NCBI RefSeq assembly: GCF_000143415.4 | Contig: NW_003314281.1 | Location: 2,045,149-2,109,148, forward strand | DNA: 64,000 bases | Origin: Selaginella moellendorffii | Taxonomy: Eukaryota; Streptophyta; Lycopodiopsida; Selaginellales; Selaginellaceae | Direction: 5' to 3' | In this document: one piece after another, positions 30,547 through 40,685 of the stretch | Position numbering within the stretch: the stretch's first letter is position 1 | How the letters are laid out: every line of letters begins with the position of its first letter | Translations under genes and position numbers: made by a program | Notes under the pieces: model-generated | Seen by the model: the letters and a program-made list of their open reading frames with translations, nothing else | The model's database searches: none | What the model was told of the DNA's origin: nothing

Positions 30547-31273
30547 ATTATGGTTGGAATAAATCACTCTAATAAAGTGTTATGTTACTCTAATAAAATA
30601 TTATGGTTGGATTTTGTTCCTAGCAATGAACTTACAGGCAGCCTTCCATACAAGGTAAGCTGTTCGTGTGAAAATAGCATCCGACTGTCTGAATTGGCCA
30701 AGTGGGCCCTCCTACTTAGAAGAAGATGTCCTACCACACTTTTTTTATTACTTTGCCACGCTTGCCCGTGCTGTTAAGTCCAGTCAACAGGCCTGGGCTC
30801 TCCTGTTGACGTTGAGAGTGAGACCTTATCTTTATGAGGTAAGGTACAAATATCCATTGTCAAGCTAAATGTATAAATTGTTATTTGCATAGGGATTTTG
30901 GAAGTCCCACTTTGAATACAACTAAAAATCTTCAAGACCAAAACTACTATAAGTTACTTTGCAACTTATTTTGAAATTTCAAAGTTGACAGTGTAGAAGT
31001 ACATAACACTCATCGATGCCAATCAAAGGGGTGTATATAAGAAACAAAGGTGCAATCATGTTTGGGCTAATGCTTTTATGAATCATGCTAGTGCAAACTA
31101 AAGGATTATCAATTCCCACTGTGGTGTAAGATATTGTTTTAGTCAACACCAATTACACCAGACTTTAGCTATATATAATCCAGCTAAACTTCAATAAAGA
31201 CACATGATTAGAATTCACTATAAATACTTAAATGACACATTTATGCATTGTGTGATATAGATTATAAATTTAT
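30547..31273. other. Intergenic, nothing recognised
   Basis: Downstream of the ATPase gene there are AATAAA-like motifs (about 30588-30600) that could serve polyadenylation. The rest is AT-rich with no coding signal or known repeat. Confidence 0.4.
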
Positions 31274-31752
31274 TCTATAAATTGTGATCATGGGATGAGA
31301 TTTGGATATACTATTAACCTTAAATGGGAATAAAATAGCCATTAAAGACTATTTCATTAAGCAAACCTATATCCTAAACAATCACATTGGTGGAGATGAG
31401 AGGCATTTATATATGGTATTTGAGTAAATGGTATGAGTTTGATTTCCATTAATTAATTAGTGGCTATTTAAAAATATAATATATTCTTTAGTAAGGTATT
31501 TTTCACCCCTAAATTTGAAATCATACTTCTTGGGTATTTATGTGTATGTCCTTCCTTTATGAATGATTAATTCCCTAGCTAATCTGCACAATAAAAGGAT
31601 TTGTAGATTCAATGCTGAAATGAAGAATTTTAACATCTCTAAAGAGGGGGTATATCTTATATGTGATCATGGGACAAAATTTAAATATACTGTTATTGTA
31701 ATAATTACCTCTTTCTAGAGTTGGCTTACAATTAATCTTGATATGCATTAAA
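31274..31752 (+). mobile_element. TRIM-beta copy 2, decayed, opposite orientation
   Basis: The reverse complement aligns to 9170-9845. The first repeat begins at about 31274 and matches GTGATCATGGGATGAGATTT; a second begins at about 31654 (ATGTGATCATGGGA), preceded by the polypurine-like AAAGAGGGGG. Both LTRs carry deletions and many transitions. Ends are approximate and I see no target duplication. Confidence 0.65.
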
Positions 31753-32082
31753 AAAGTTTTACCACATTATAGAACAAGAATAATATAATGACAATTTATT
31801 TTATGATTTTAAACAAGTTTTTGGTTTGAGGCTGATAACCAACCCTATTAATACACATTCTAAAGAAGAGAATTTTTACATTTTACTTCACAATCTTTAT
31901 TTTCTTCTTTTATTCTCTAGAAGACTCAATCAAAACATCCAAGTCACCCACCATATCCTTGAAGTATTTCTTCTTGCTATACTCCTAATAAAACACAATA
32001 AGATTGCTTTATTTGTCACATTTGAGCAGATAGAATACTAATGGATTTTCAAAGTTTTGCTTAGAAGTACAATACTCGTCAA
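31753..32082. other. Intergenic, nothing recognised
   Basis: AT-rich sequence between TRIM-beta copy 2 and the 3' end of the first methyltransferase gene; no feature supported. Confidence 0.4.
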
Positions 32083-33224
32083 TCAGTGTCTAATTGCCTC
32101 AGTGATGGAGAAAGGATCTGCTTCAAAGAATCTCACGCTTCCAAATCCACATGATTCCAGCAAATTTTTCCATCCAGTTTTCGTTCTCTGGTACCGCTGG
32201 CTCCCCGACAAGAACATCATATCAAGCTGCAAGTGTAACTCCTTGCCTTCGTCCATGACCATGTCACAAATGATGATTTTCCCATCTGATTCGAGGGCCG
32301 AGTGACAGTTCTTGACGATCTTTGCCGCATCAGCATCCGCAAACATGTGTAAGAAACTCTGCGCTCAAACACATCTGATGTAAGATAGAAAAGAAACTAA
32401 TGCCCTCACTTTCAAGAAAATGCCATCCCCAGGTGGAACGAAGTCCATAGCATCTCCGGGAACGTTTTCCACACCTGATAGAGTTTTCAGCAAGATCCAA
32501 GAAGAACTACAGATCATTACAAACTCGTACCTGGATATGCTGGAGCATTTGCAATGACCCGAGGAAGATCGAAGTTCACAGCCTGGATGTGCGGGTAGAG
32601 CCGCACAATCTGAGCCAGAAACGAGCCCGTGTCACCCCCAACGTCGACAAGCCTCTTGACGCTCTTGAAACCATCGTAGACTCGCGTAACAGTAGCAGAG
32701 GTTGCCGTGCTTATACTCAGCCTGAAGTCTTCGATAACTTTCCAAAACTCTGGATGCGCTGCCACATAGTCCTGAGGTTCCATTCCATGAGCTTCCACAA
32801 AAGCATTGGAGTCGCCCGGCCGCTTGATGGCAGCATCTACATGTTGCCACGAACGCTGAGTGACTTCGGACGTGCAGAAGGAGAGAATGCCCCCCACGAA
32901 GACGTCACTGCTAGAGCCATGGCTGACCAGCAGCCTGGACATGGGAGTGAGGCCATAGCGAGCTCCGTTGAGAGCGAGCACCTTCTTGAAGACGAGAAAC
33001 CTGAGGAGTCGGAACAGCCTCTCGGCCTGGATGCTATCTGCATCGTGCTTGATCCGTAGCTCCTGAATGATCTCGTCCAGAGTGGCTCCTTGCTCCGACG
33101 AGAACTTGGACACGATGTTGAAGATGTCGAGCTTGACTGCGGCCTTGAGAGCGAAGGGCGCTGCAAATCCCAGTGTGAGGCTCCAAAACTGGCTGTACGC
33201 TTCCATTTGCTCGCTCGTCGCCAT
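32083..33224 (-). CDS. Plant O-methyltransferase (COMT-type), copy 1
   Basis: Three exons: 33224-32531, 32474-32410 and 32358-32083, with GT-AG introns of 56 and 51 bp, coding 344 residues. The ATG at 33224 is chosen because the frame upstream has no ATG and family proteins start there. The N-terminal dimerisation domain precedes the SAM-binding motif LVDVGGDTG (192-200; the usual third Gly is Asp). The exon 2/3 junction gives FLKSFLH; His257 fits the catalytic base of caffeic-acid/flavonoid-type enzymes. These transfer a methyl group from SAM to phenolic hydroxyls in the cytosol; the substrate cannot be told. It is nearly identical to the copy at 38564-39696 and part of a block duplication. 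Confidence 0.88.
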
Positions 33225-33356
33225 TGCGAATTGCTGCTTGGTTGCTCTGTTTGATGGAAGAACGACCCCACCCTCGTTTCTTATCGGTGATGAAGTGTCG
33301 AACAGGGCGAACTTGCCGCGGAGCTGCGGCCGCACCTTCCAAGAACCTCAAACATT

Positions 33357-33730
33357 TGTAGAATAATAGTCTCTAGATCTCAGCGTGAGGACCTCTCTCG
33401 AAACCATGAATCGAATTCTTACCATAGTTCCCTGCGACAATTTTCTCAGCAATCGTGGAGAAGCGGAAGGAAGAGATACCTGCCTAACGTAGAAGCTCCA
33501 TCGAATATCTCGAAAGCGGTACGACCACTCTCAATCGTGGCGGAGGAAGAGATACCAGTTTTAATGTAGCCATCGAAATATCTTCCATAACGGCACCGAT
33601 CGAGTACCTGTCTCTCAATCGCTAGAAATTTCACTTTCCTGTGCTGGAGGAGGCCAAAGACGGCAGCAGATCCATCCTCTGATCAGCGCCCGGCGACAGG
33701 ATCGCGTTGCCGCTCTCAAGAATGCGTTAT
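33357..33730 (-). pseudogene. 5' fragment of a DGS1-like gene
   Basis: It aligns to the first three exons of the intact gene at 42670-45021 (segments matching GAGGACCTCTCTC, ATGAATCGAATTCT and CTAGAAATTTCACTT), with gaps and no open frame. The same fragment follows the second methyltransferase at 39838-40225, so it was present before that unit was duplicated. Confidence 0.7.
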
Positions 33731-33743
33731 AAACCCTAGGTTT
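33731..33743. promoter_or_regulatory. Palindromic telo-box upstream of the unknown gene
   Basis: AAACCCTAGGTTT lies 35 bp before the ATG at 33778, with a further TAGGGTTT at 33761-33768. Telo-boxes near start sites are known in plant genes tied to growth and translation. Here they recur at several genes of the window. Confidence 0.5.
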
Positions 33744-33777
33744 GATAGTCACTCTGTTATTAGGGTTTATAGCAAAG

Positions 33778-34617
33778 ATGACTTTCATGGACAAGCTAAT
33801 GCGCGCAGTGGCGGCACTCGAGTACAAGGCGCAGCACCGCGACGATCTCGACTGTGAGGCCTTCAACAAGCGCCCAGAGCTTACACTCGGCACCAACTGG
33901 AGCATGGACAAATTTGACAGGTATTGCGAGCGCTACAAGCTCTTCTCCAAGTGTATCTTCCGCCACGGCCGGGTCATCGTGGTGGACGCTGGGTACACCA
34001 ATCTGAGGTACGCCATAGTCATGTCACAGGTTAGCATTGCGCTCCAGCCGGCCGTTGGCATCCCCTGGCCATTCCAGCCCAAGGGATCCAACCGAGTGGT
34101 GAGATACTTGTCCCTGGGTGCCAGCCATCGATCTGTGATTCCAGGGCCGCCCCGGATCTTTGTGAGCGTCGGAGAGTACCAGACCTTGCCGGAGCTTCTC
34201 TCGTATGTGGACTCTTACATCCAGGAGCCAGGCTCAAAGCTCCAGTACCTCTTGGTGCTGAAGTTCTACCCCGGGTCGGGCAACCGGATGGTGGCCGTGA
34301 TCTACGAGATCGTCGGCAGTGGTGGTGGCGAGGGTGGTGCCATGGTTACAAGTGCTAGCGCTGTGTCCTTTGGAGATGAGGCGCTGTTCCCGGAGACTCT
34401 GGCTTTCCTGGCGGAGCGGGAGATCCCAGTGACTGGTGTGGGACTCGGTGGAGAGAGGTGTGACAGAATTGGAATCCCGAGTTACCAGATTAAACTTGCC
34501 ACTGCGAAAGTTCTTGAGGGAGGAGACCTTGGGCTTCCAGAGATCCGGGACAAGGGAGACAACCTGATATTGGATCTCTACATTATCCAGGCTGCATACG
34601 GATGCCGTTGTCTGTGA
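33778..34617 (+). CDS. Protein of unknown family, intronless
   Basis: A 279-residue frame starts at the ATG 33778 just after the telo-boxes. I do not recognise a domain. Visible traits are a charged helix-like N-terminus (DKLMRAVAALEYKAQHRDD), a central basic/aromatic part (FRHGRVIVVDAGYTNLRYA), a hydrophobic strand-rich middle (LQYLLVLKFYP, MVAVIYEIVG), a Gly-rich loop and the C-terminal segment LFPETLAFLAEREIPVTGVG. There is no signal peptide or clear membrane helix. Three broken relatives lie nearby (35547-35810, 36170-36340, 40258-40560), so it belongs to a locally repeated family; this is the only intact one here. Confidence 0.65.
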   Translation: MTFMDKLMRAVAALEYKAQHRDDLDCEAFNKRPELTLGTNWSMDKFDRYCERYKLFSKCIFRHGRVIVVDAGYTNLRYAIVMSQVSIALQPAVGIPWPFQPKGSNRVVRYLSLGASHRSVIPGPPRIFVSVGEYQTLPELLSYVDSYIQEPGSKLQYLLVLKFYPGSGNRMVAVIYEIVGSGGGEGGAMVTSASAVSFGDEALFPETLAFLAEREIPVTGVGLGGERCDRIGIPSYQIKLATAKVLEGGDLGLPEIRDKGDNLILDLYIIQAAYGCRCL

Positions 34618-35343
34618 AACTGGTTCTTCGTCTAGTTTTGGTTTGGCTTGCTAGCTTTCCTTGAAATGAAATTGAGAAAGGAATAGCAGGCCCGGCGCAC
34701 GATAGCAGCATTGGGGTGAGCGCGTGAGTACACGCAACACACCATGCGATCCGGGCCATTGCCCCAGAACTTCAGCGCGATCACAAATCGGCATGATGGC
34801 AACGCGAAATACTCCTCGCATCTGCAGAAAACAAGCGCGATCACAAATGGCACAACGGCAACACGAAATCCTCTGCACCTGCGGAAAACGCCCTGAAGCG
34901 ACTGACTTGTGGCAACTTCCACAAAGCCAGATGGAGCATCAACAGTACCATCCGGCTGCTGCATGCGGATCGTGACGTCGGGTTCCCTCCTCACGTTTGG
35001 TGCAAGATACGCGACGATCAAGAAGACACACTAGCTTCCATAGCCGGAGCGTGAAGGAAGCGAATCCCAATTACATTCTGCCATCTGTAAAGTACCGTAA
35101 AAGACCAGGTCAAGAAAGGTCAAAACTTCTTCCCGCCACGATCGCTAGAGCTTGGAGCTTAGGGCTAAGAGATTGTAGATTCGCTGCTGCTGCATTTTTT
35201 GTCCAACGCAGTAAGTAAAGATCTCTGTTAGAAATGGAGAAAGTGATCGGTACTTAGTTTCTTCGCCATTGCTGAGAGAACATCTGAGAATTCGATTCAT
35301 GGTCTTCGCCTTTGAAGGATCAGTGATGTCACAATTCCCGTTT
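34618..35343. other. Intergenic with a 60-bp degenerate tandem repeat
   Basis: After the 3' end of the unknown gene there are two units of period 60 starting at 34775 and 34835 (both GCGCGATCACAAAT). The minus strand is open across 34632-35021 and keeps frame through the repeat, but I recognise no family and do not call a gene. Confidence 0.4.
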
Positions 35344-35546
35344 CGAGGTTCTTGGAAGGTGCGCCACTTCATCACAACAGTTCTGGGGTCGTTCTTCCAT
35401 CAAACAGAGCAAGCAAGGAGCGATTCGCAGTGGCGAGGAGCGAGCAAATGGAAGCGTACAGTCAGTTCTGGAGCCTCACACTGGGATTTGCAGCGCACAG
35501 TGAAGCTCGACATCGTCAACAGATATCCTGTCCAAGTTCTTCTCCG
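35344..35546 (+). pseudogene. O-methyltransferase 5' fragment, inverted
   Basis: It matches the leader and first about 40 codons of the two methyltransferase genes (ARSEQMEAYSQFWSLTLGFAA) but on the opposite strand, with a deletion in the Ala-rich segment. It joins directly to a fragment of the unknown gene in the other orientation, so the locus was inverted or patched. Confidence 0.75.
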
Positions 35547-35810
35547 GAAGCCCAAGGTCTCCTCCCCCGAGAACTTTGGCAGTGGCAAGCTTAATCTGAT
35601 AACTCGGGATGCCAATTCTGTCACAGCTCTCTCCACCAAGTCCCACACCAGTCACTGGGATCTCCCGCTCCGCCAAGAAAGCCAGAGTCTCCGGGAACAG
35701 CACCTCCTCTCCAAAAGACACAGCGTTAGCACTCGTAGCCACGGCACCACCATCACCGCCACCACCGCCGACGATCTCGTAGACCACGGCCACAGATGTA
35801 TGAGCTCGGG
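35547..35810 (-). pseudogene. Fragment of the unknown-protein gene
   Basis: The minus strand encodes a segment close to residues about 165-255 of the protein at 33778-34617 (AVVYEIVGGGGGDGG, FPETLAFLAEREIPVTGVG), cut at both ends and fused to the methyltransferase fragment. Confidence 0.75.
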
Positions 35811-36169
35811 ACAAACGAGATAATGTCGGCTGCGAGATTGCCGAGAACGATATATAGATATCTACTCTTTGATTTAGACCAGACTACTACTTACTGCTCC
35901 GTTCTTCCCTGGATTCGATGTGGGACCAATTTGATACGCAGAGGATCGTGGGCTTTAATGCTGGAGATCAGACTGTATCAAGTACGTATTCCCGGAAATT
36001 GGATCTTTGGCAATCAACCTGTCCCTCCCCAAGCTCAAGCCGTGTATCACATCGACCTCTACCTTGTTCAACGCGCGTTTCACGAGCAAATAGGAAAGGC
36101 CGAGCCTTTCTTGTTTCGTGCTACTAGGGTTTAGGTGAGTTTTCTAACGTTGAGGATTTCTACCAAGAG

Positions 36170-36340
36170 CCAGCGCTCGGCCGGGTCATCGTGGTCGAAG
36201 CTGGGAGAGTTACGCCACGGCCTTAGCAGTGTGCTCCAGCCGGCCTTTGGCATCTCCAGCCCAAGGGATCCAACCGAGTGGTGAGATTGTCCCTGGGTGC
36301 CAGCCATCGATCAGTGTTTCCAGGGCCGCCCCGGATCTAA
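36170..36340 (+). pseudogene. Fragment of the unknown-protein gene
   Basis: Short segments match the middle of 33778-34617 (GCCGGGTCATCGTGGT, then CTCCAGCCGGCC and CCAGGGCCGCCCCGGATCT) with small deletions that destroy the frame. Confidence 0.65.
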
Positions 36341-36436
36341 CTCTTGTAACCAAAAGGCTTGCTTCACAGAAACATATTCCGTTACCAAAACTAGACGACC
36401 TCAGGTAAAACTTGAGGTACTCGAGCCCGGATCCTA

Positions 36437-36683
36437 AAAATACGGGCTTTGGAGAAGGTGCTCTGGAGCCTGATCTGCTACTGCGACTTGGGACTGGCAC
36501 TGTCCTCGGCCACGAGAGGAACTTGTCCATCTTCCACGGAAGCCAATCTTGCTCTCCGTGGTACCTAGTCAGTCATAAGTAAATTACTGGTGTTGTAACT
36601 TTCGGAGCTGGAAAAGCCTTGACGTGCCGGGACGTGTAGTATCGCAAGCTCGATATCTCTTCGGTAGTGAACCTCGTGGCAAA
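36437..36683 (-). pseudogene. Beta-glucosidase remnant
   Basis: Patches match the 3' part of the glucosidase gene at 40686-42560 (around 40735-40830, 41205-41300 and 41330-41450) with large internal deletions. This is block 1's counterpart of the intact gene in block 2. Confidence 0.75.
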
Positions 36684-38034
36684 ATGGCAAAGTTAATCTC
36701 GTTGGCTCGCAGTAATTGATTTAATTCCAGCATTGCACTGCGGAACACAAAAGGCAAAAGTAATTTTCTTTATCAACTGCAAAAGCTTACGCACGTCTTC
36801 AATGTCAAGTTTTAGCTTCAGCCCTCGCAAGTTCTCCAACAAGAAGACTTTAAAGTGGATGTGTCAACTCCTCGTATCTGCAAACAGAGAACAGTGAAGA
36901 AGCAGCCACAACTTTAAACCAGACCTGCTCATCATTATCTCCATGTTCCATCGCTAGGAAGAGGACTACCACTTGTTTGCTCAGGAAATGCCTTCAACAT
37001 CCTGAAGAGACATGAGAACAGATAAAGAAAAACACAAATAGTGGAAAAAGGAACTTCAAGGAACCTGCTCAAAGATTCTGCAGTTAATCGAACGTCACCT
37101 ACTTCTGCTGACGCTTTCGAAATGTTTCGAGAGGTCGTCCCTGATAGACAAGAGCTGAAAACGTTAGTGTCTGATATTAATCACGAGCAAAAATTACCGC
37201 TTCCTCAACGTGCTCTTGGTAGAAATCTTTTATGGCTTCTGCACCTTGTCGGATCCAGTTCAAAGTCGTCACTACCAGCCAACCGGGTATTCTTATTGGG
37301 CCTCTCATACGAAGGCAACTGCAGTCACTTAAGCTAGTCAGGAAGTACAAGTTCTTACATGCACTCTTTGATGTTGCTGAGATTTGCACGTAAGCACCGA
37401 ACGACCCATCTCAATTTCTTCGTCCATCCAATCTCGTTTGGACATGATTTCTTTCGGTACGTAAGCGACATACAGGCGGGCCTTCACGTCGTAGTAAACA
37501 TTCTATACACGAAAAACAAATTAAACTATGGATTGATTAGCACGACTCTACTTACAGGAGGTAAAGCGTAATTTCTTTGAGTTGCATCGTAGACACTTGT
37601 CGAAGCAGCCCTGATCAGAAATGAAGGAAACATGAAAAAGAACTTTTCTTGACAGAGTGCAATACCTGAGTCAGCAGTACTGCAAGCTGCTCCTGAATGA
37701 TTCCAAGCATCGTTATGCTCTCGGTAATTCGACACGACGCATCATACACCAGCTTTTGAGTCGCAGAGCTTTCGGAGATTAAGGCACGAATCATGCAGGC
37801 CAAGCCTTCCACAAAGGCGTGAGGACCTCTCTCCAGACCATGAATCGAATTCTCATCATGTCAGCTCCCTGTGACAAAATTCCTGGAACATAAAGAAGAA
37901 AAACAAGGAGCAAACCTGAGATCGATGCTCATGGAGGCCAGGAAGAAGGTAGCAGCACTCATTCTTCCATCTCGCAAAGTCAATGCCGACTCAGCAGCGC
38001 CTCAGTCACGAAGCCCCAAACCCTAAGGTTTTAA
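36684..38034 (-). pseudogene. DGS1-like pseudogene
   Basis: It aligns to most of the intact gene (exon 10 back to exon 1 of 42670-45021), with exon-intron order kept but deletions and frameshifts in several exons, for example around 36800-36850 and 37250-37340. A telo-box AAACCCTAAGGTTT at 38018-38031 marks the old promoter. Confidence 0.8.
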
Positions 38035-38215
38035 CGTCTCAAGAAAGATGGAACAGAGCTCCATGGCCAGATTGCCATGGCCGGAGATTGTAGATGCCAG
38101 ACCCACGCGGATTGTGGCAATTTGGCAACGGCAAATTGCTTGCGGGCTCTGCCGCATATTCTTGGAATCAAGAGCCATTTACATTCTTCGAGTGTTTTGG
38201 AGAAGCCATCTACCA
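38035..38215 (+). pseudogene. PPR gene remnant
   Basis: Segments match the start of the PPR gene at 45064 (GATGGAACAGAGCTCCATGG against its leader region) and a later repeat (GCCGCATATTCTTGGAATCA at 38151). It occupies the same place relative to the DGS1-like pseudogene as the intact PPR gene does to the intact DGS1-like gene. Confidence 0.7.
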
Positions 38216-38563
38216 GGTAGAAATAGAAGCCTATCTCTCGACTGATTTTACTTCCATCGCAAAATGCCGCTTTCTTACAATCAATTACATTACGACTATG
38301 TTTCGATTGTCGTCTCGCCATCTTAGCTCCGGCCAGCCTTGTTTTTGTATTCCATTCGCAACATGGAAAAGATTTTATCGCTAGAACATTAGATTTGGGT
38401 AAGCTTCCAGATTTTGATATTAAGTTCCTATACACTTTGAGATCATTGTTTCATTGACAACAATTATATGCTGTATTTGTTGAATATGTGCTCAATACTT
38501 CGACAATGTTATGAATGTGATTTTCAAAGTTTTAATTTCGAGTACAAGGATAATACTCGTCAA

Positions 38564-39696
38564 TCAATGTTTAACTGCCTCAGTGATGGAGAAAGGATCT
38601 GCTTCAAAGAATCTCACGCTTCCGAATCCACATGATTCCAGCAAATTTTTCCATCCAGCTTTCGTTCTCTGGTACCGCTGGCTCCCCGACAAGAACATCA
38701 TATCAAGCTGCAAGTGTAACTCCTTGCCTTCGTCCATGACCATGTCACAAATGATGATTTTCCCATCTGATTCGAGGGCCGAGTGACAGTTCTTGACGAT
38801 CTTTGCCGCATCAGCATCCGCAAACATGTGTAAGAAACTCTGCGCTCAAACACATCTGATGTAAGATAGAAAAGAAACTAATGCCCTCACTTTCAAGAAA
38901 ATGCCATCCCCAGGTGGAACGAAGTCCATAGCGTCTCCGGGAACGTTTTCCACGCCTGATAGAATTTTCAGCAAGATCCAAGAAGAACTACAGATCATTA
39001 CAAACTCGTACCTGGATATGCTGGAGCATTTGAAATGACCCGAGGAAGATCGAAGTTCACAGCCTGGATATGCGGGTAGAGCCGCACAATCTGAGCCAGA
39101 AACGAGCCCGTGTCACCCCCAACGTCGACAAGCCTCTTGACGCTCTTGAAACCATCGTAGACTCGCGTAATAGTAGCAAACGTTGCCGTGCTTACACTCA
39201 GCCTGATAACTTTCCAAAACTCTGGATGCGCTGCCACATAGTCCTGAGGTTCCATTCCATGAGCTTCCACAAAAGCATTGGAGTCGCCCGGCCGCTTGAT
39301 GGCAGCGTCTACATGTTGCCACGAGAGCTGAGTGACTTCGGACGTGCAGAAGGAGAGAATGCCCCCCACGAAGAAGTCGTTGCTAGTGCCGTGGCTGACC
39401 AGCAGCCTGGACATGGGAGTGAGGCCATAGCGATCTCCGTTGAGAGCGAGCACCTTCTTGAAGACGAGAAACCTGAGGAGTCGGAACAGCCTCTCGGCCT
39501 GGATGCTATCTGCATCGTGCTTGATCCGTAGCTCCTGAATGATCTCGTCCAGAGTGGCTCCTTGCTCCGACGAGAACTTGGACACGATGTTGAAGATGTC
39601 GAGCTTGACTGCGGCCTTGAGAGCGAAGGGCGCTGCAAATCCCAGTGTGAGGCTCCAGAACTGACTATATGCTTCCATTTGCTCGCTCCTCGCCAT
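38564..39696 (-). CDS. Plant O-methyltransferase (COMT-type), copy 2
   Basis: Three exons, 39696-39012, 38955-38891 and 38839-38564, with the same splice sites as copy 1, coding 341 residues. Relative to copy 1 it lacks three residues (EDF before RLS, an in-frame 9-bp deletion) and has a few substitutions, for instance MARSEQ for MATSEQ. The SAM motif LVDVGGDTG and the SFLH histidine are kept, so it should be active. The similarity extends through introns and well upstream, which points to recent duplication or gene conversion. Confidence 0.88.
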
Positions 39697-39837
39697 TGCG
39701 AATCGCTGCTTGGTTGCTCTGTCTGATGGAAGAACGACCCCACCCTCGTTTCTTATAGGTGATGCAGTGTCGACATGATCTCTTCTTTTGAAGAGCGGGA
39801 ACTTGTCGCGGAGCTGCGGCCGCACCTTCCAAGAACC

Positions 39838-40225
39838 TCAAACATTTGGAGAATAGTAGTCTCTTGGTTCACGAGATCTCAGCGTGAGGACCTCTCTCGA
39901 AACCATGAATCGAATTCTTACCATAGTTCCCTGCGACAATTTTCTCAGCAATCGTGGGGAAGCGGAAGGAAGAGATACCTGCCTAACGTAGCAGCTCCAT
40001 CGAAATATCTCGAAAGCAGTACGACCACTCTCAATCGTCGCGGGAGGAAGAGACACCAGTTAATGTAGCCATCGAAATATCTTCCACCGATCAAGTACCG
40101 ATCACTCCCAAGCGCTAGAAATTTCACTTTCCTGTGCTGGAGGAGGCCAGAGAATCCTCTGACCAGCGCCCGGCGACAGCCCGCATCTGGCCTGGATCGC
40201 GTTGCCGCTCTCAAGAATGCATTAT
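39838..40225 (-). pseudogene. 5' fragment of a DGS1-like gene, second copy
   Basis: It is collinear with 33357-33730 and with the first exons of 42670-45021; no open frame remains. A telo-box palindrome AAACCCTAGGGTT follows at 40226-40238. Confidence 0.7.
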
Positions 40226-40257
40226 AAACCCTAGGGTTGATAGTCACTCTGTTTATA

Positions 40258-40560
40258 GGGTTTATGTTTATAGGGTGCCGTGGTTACGAGTCTTTTGGAG
40301 AGGAGTTATTCCCAGAGACTCTGGCTCGCTTGGAGATTCCAGTGAATGGTGTGGGATTCGGTGGAGATAAGTGATTGGAATCCCGAATTACCAACTTGAA
40401 CTCGCCACCGCAAAAGTTCTTGAGGGAGGAGAGATCCGGGACAAGGGAGACAACCTGATACTGGATCTCTACATTATCCAGGCTGCATATGGATGCCGTT
40501 GTCTGTGAAACTGCTTCTTCTTCTAGTTTTGTTGGCTTGCTAGCTTTCCTTGAAATGAAA
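40258..40560 (+). pseudogene. Fragment of the unknown-protein gene (block 2)
   Basis: It matches the 3' third of 33778-34617 plus its 3' flank (through CTTGCTAGCTTTCCTTGAAA), with frameshifts and a missing 5' two thirds. This is the block 2 counterpart of the intact block 1 gene. Confidence 0.75.
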
Positions 40561-40685
40561 TTGAGATACAGTAGATATCTTGAATGTTTTCTTGAATGGA
40601 TTTATATGACAATCTCGCAGCTGACATTATCTCGCTTGTTCCGAGCTCATGCATCTGTGAAGAACGCGAGCGTACCTCGCAAGCA

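Noticed and set aside
34632-35021. 129-codon minus-strand frame
   Set aside because: It crosses a degenerate 60-bp repeat, has no recognised family and no clear start; kept only as a note in the intergenic entry.
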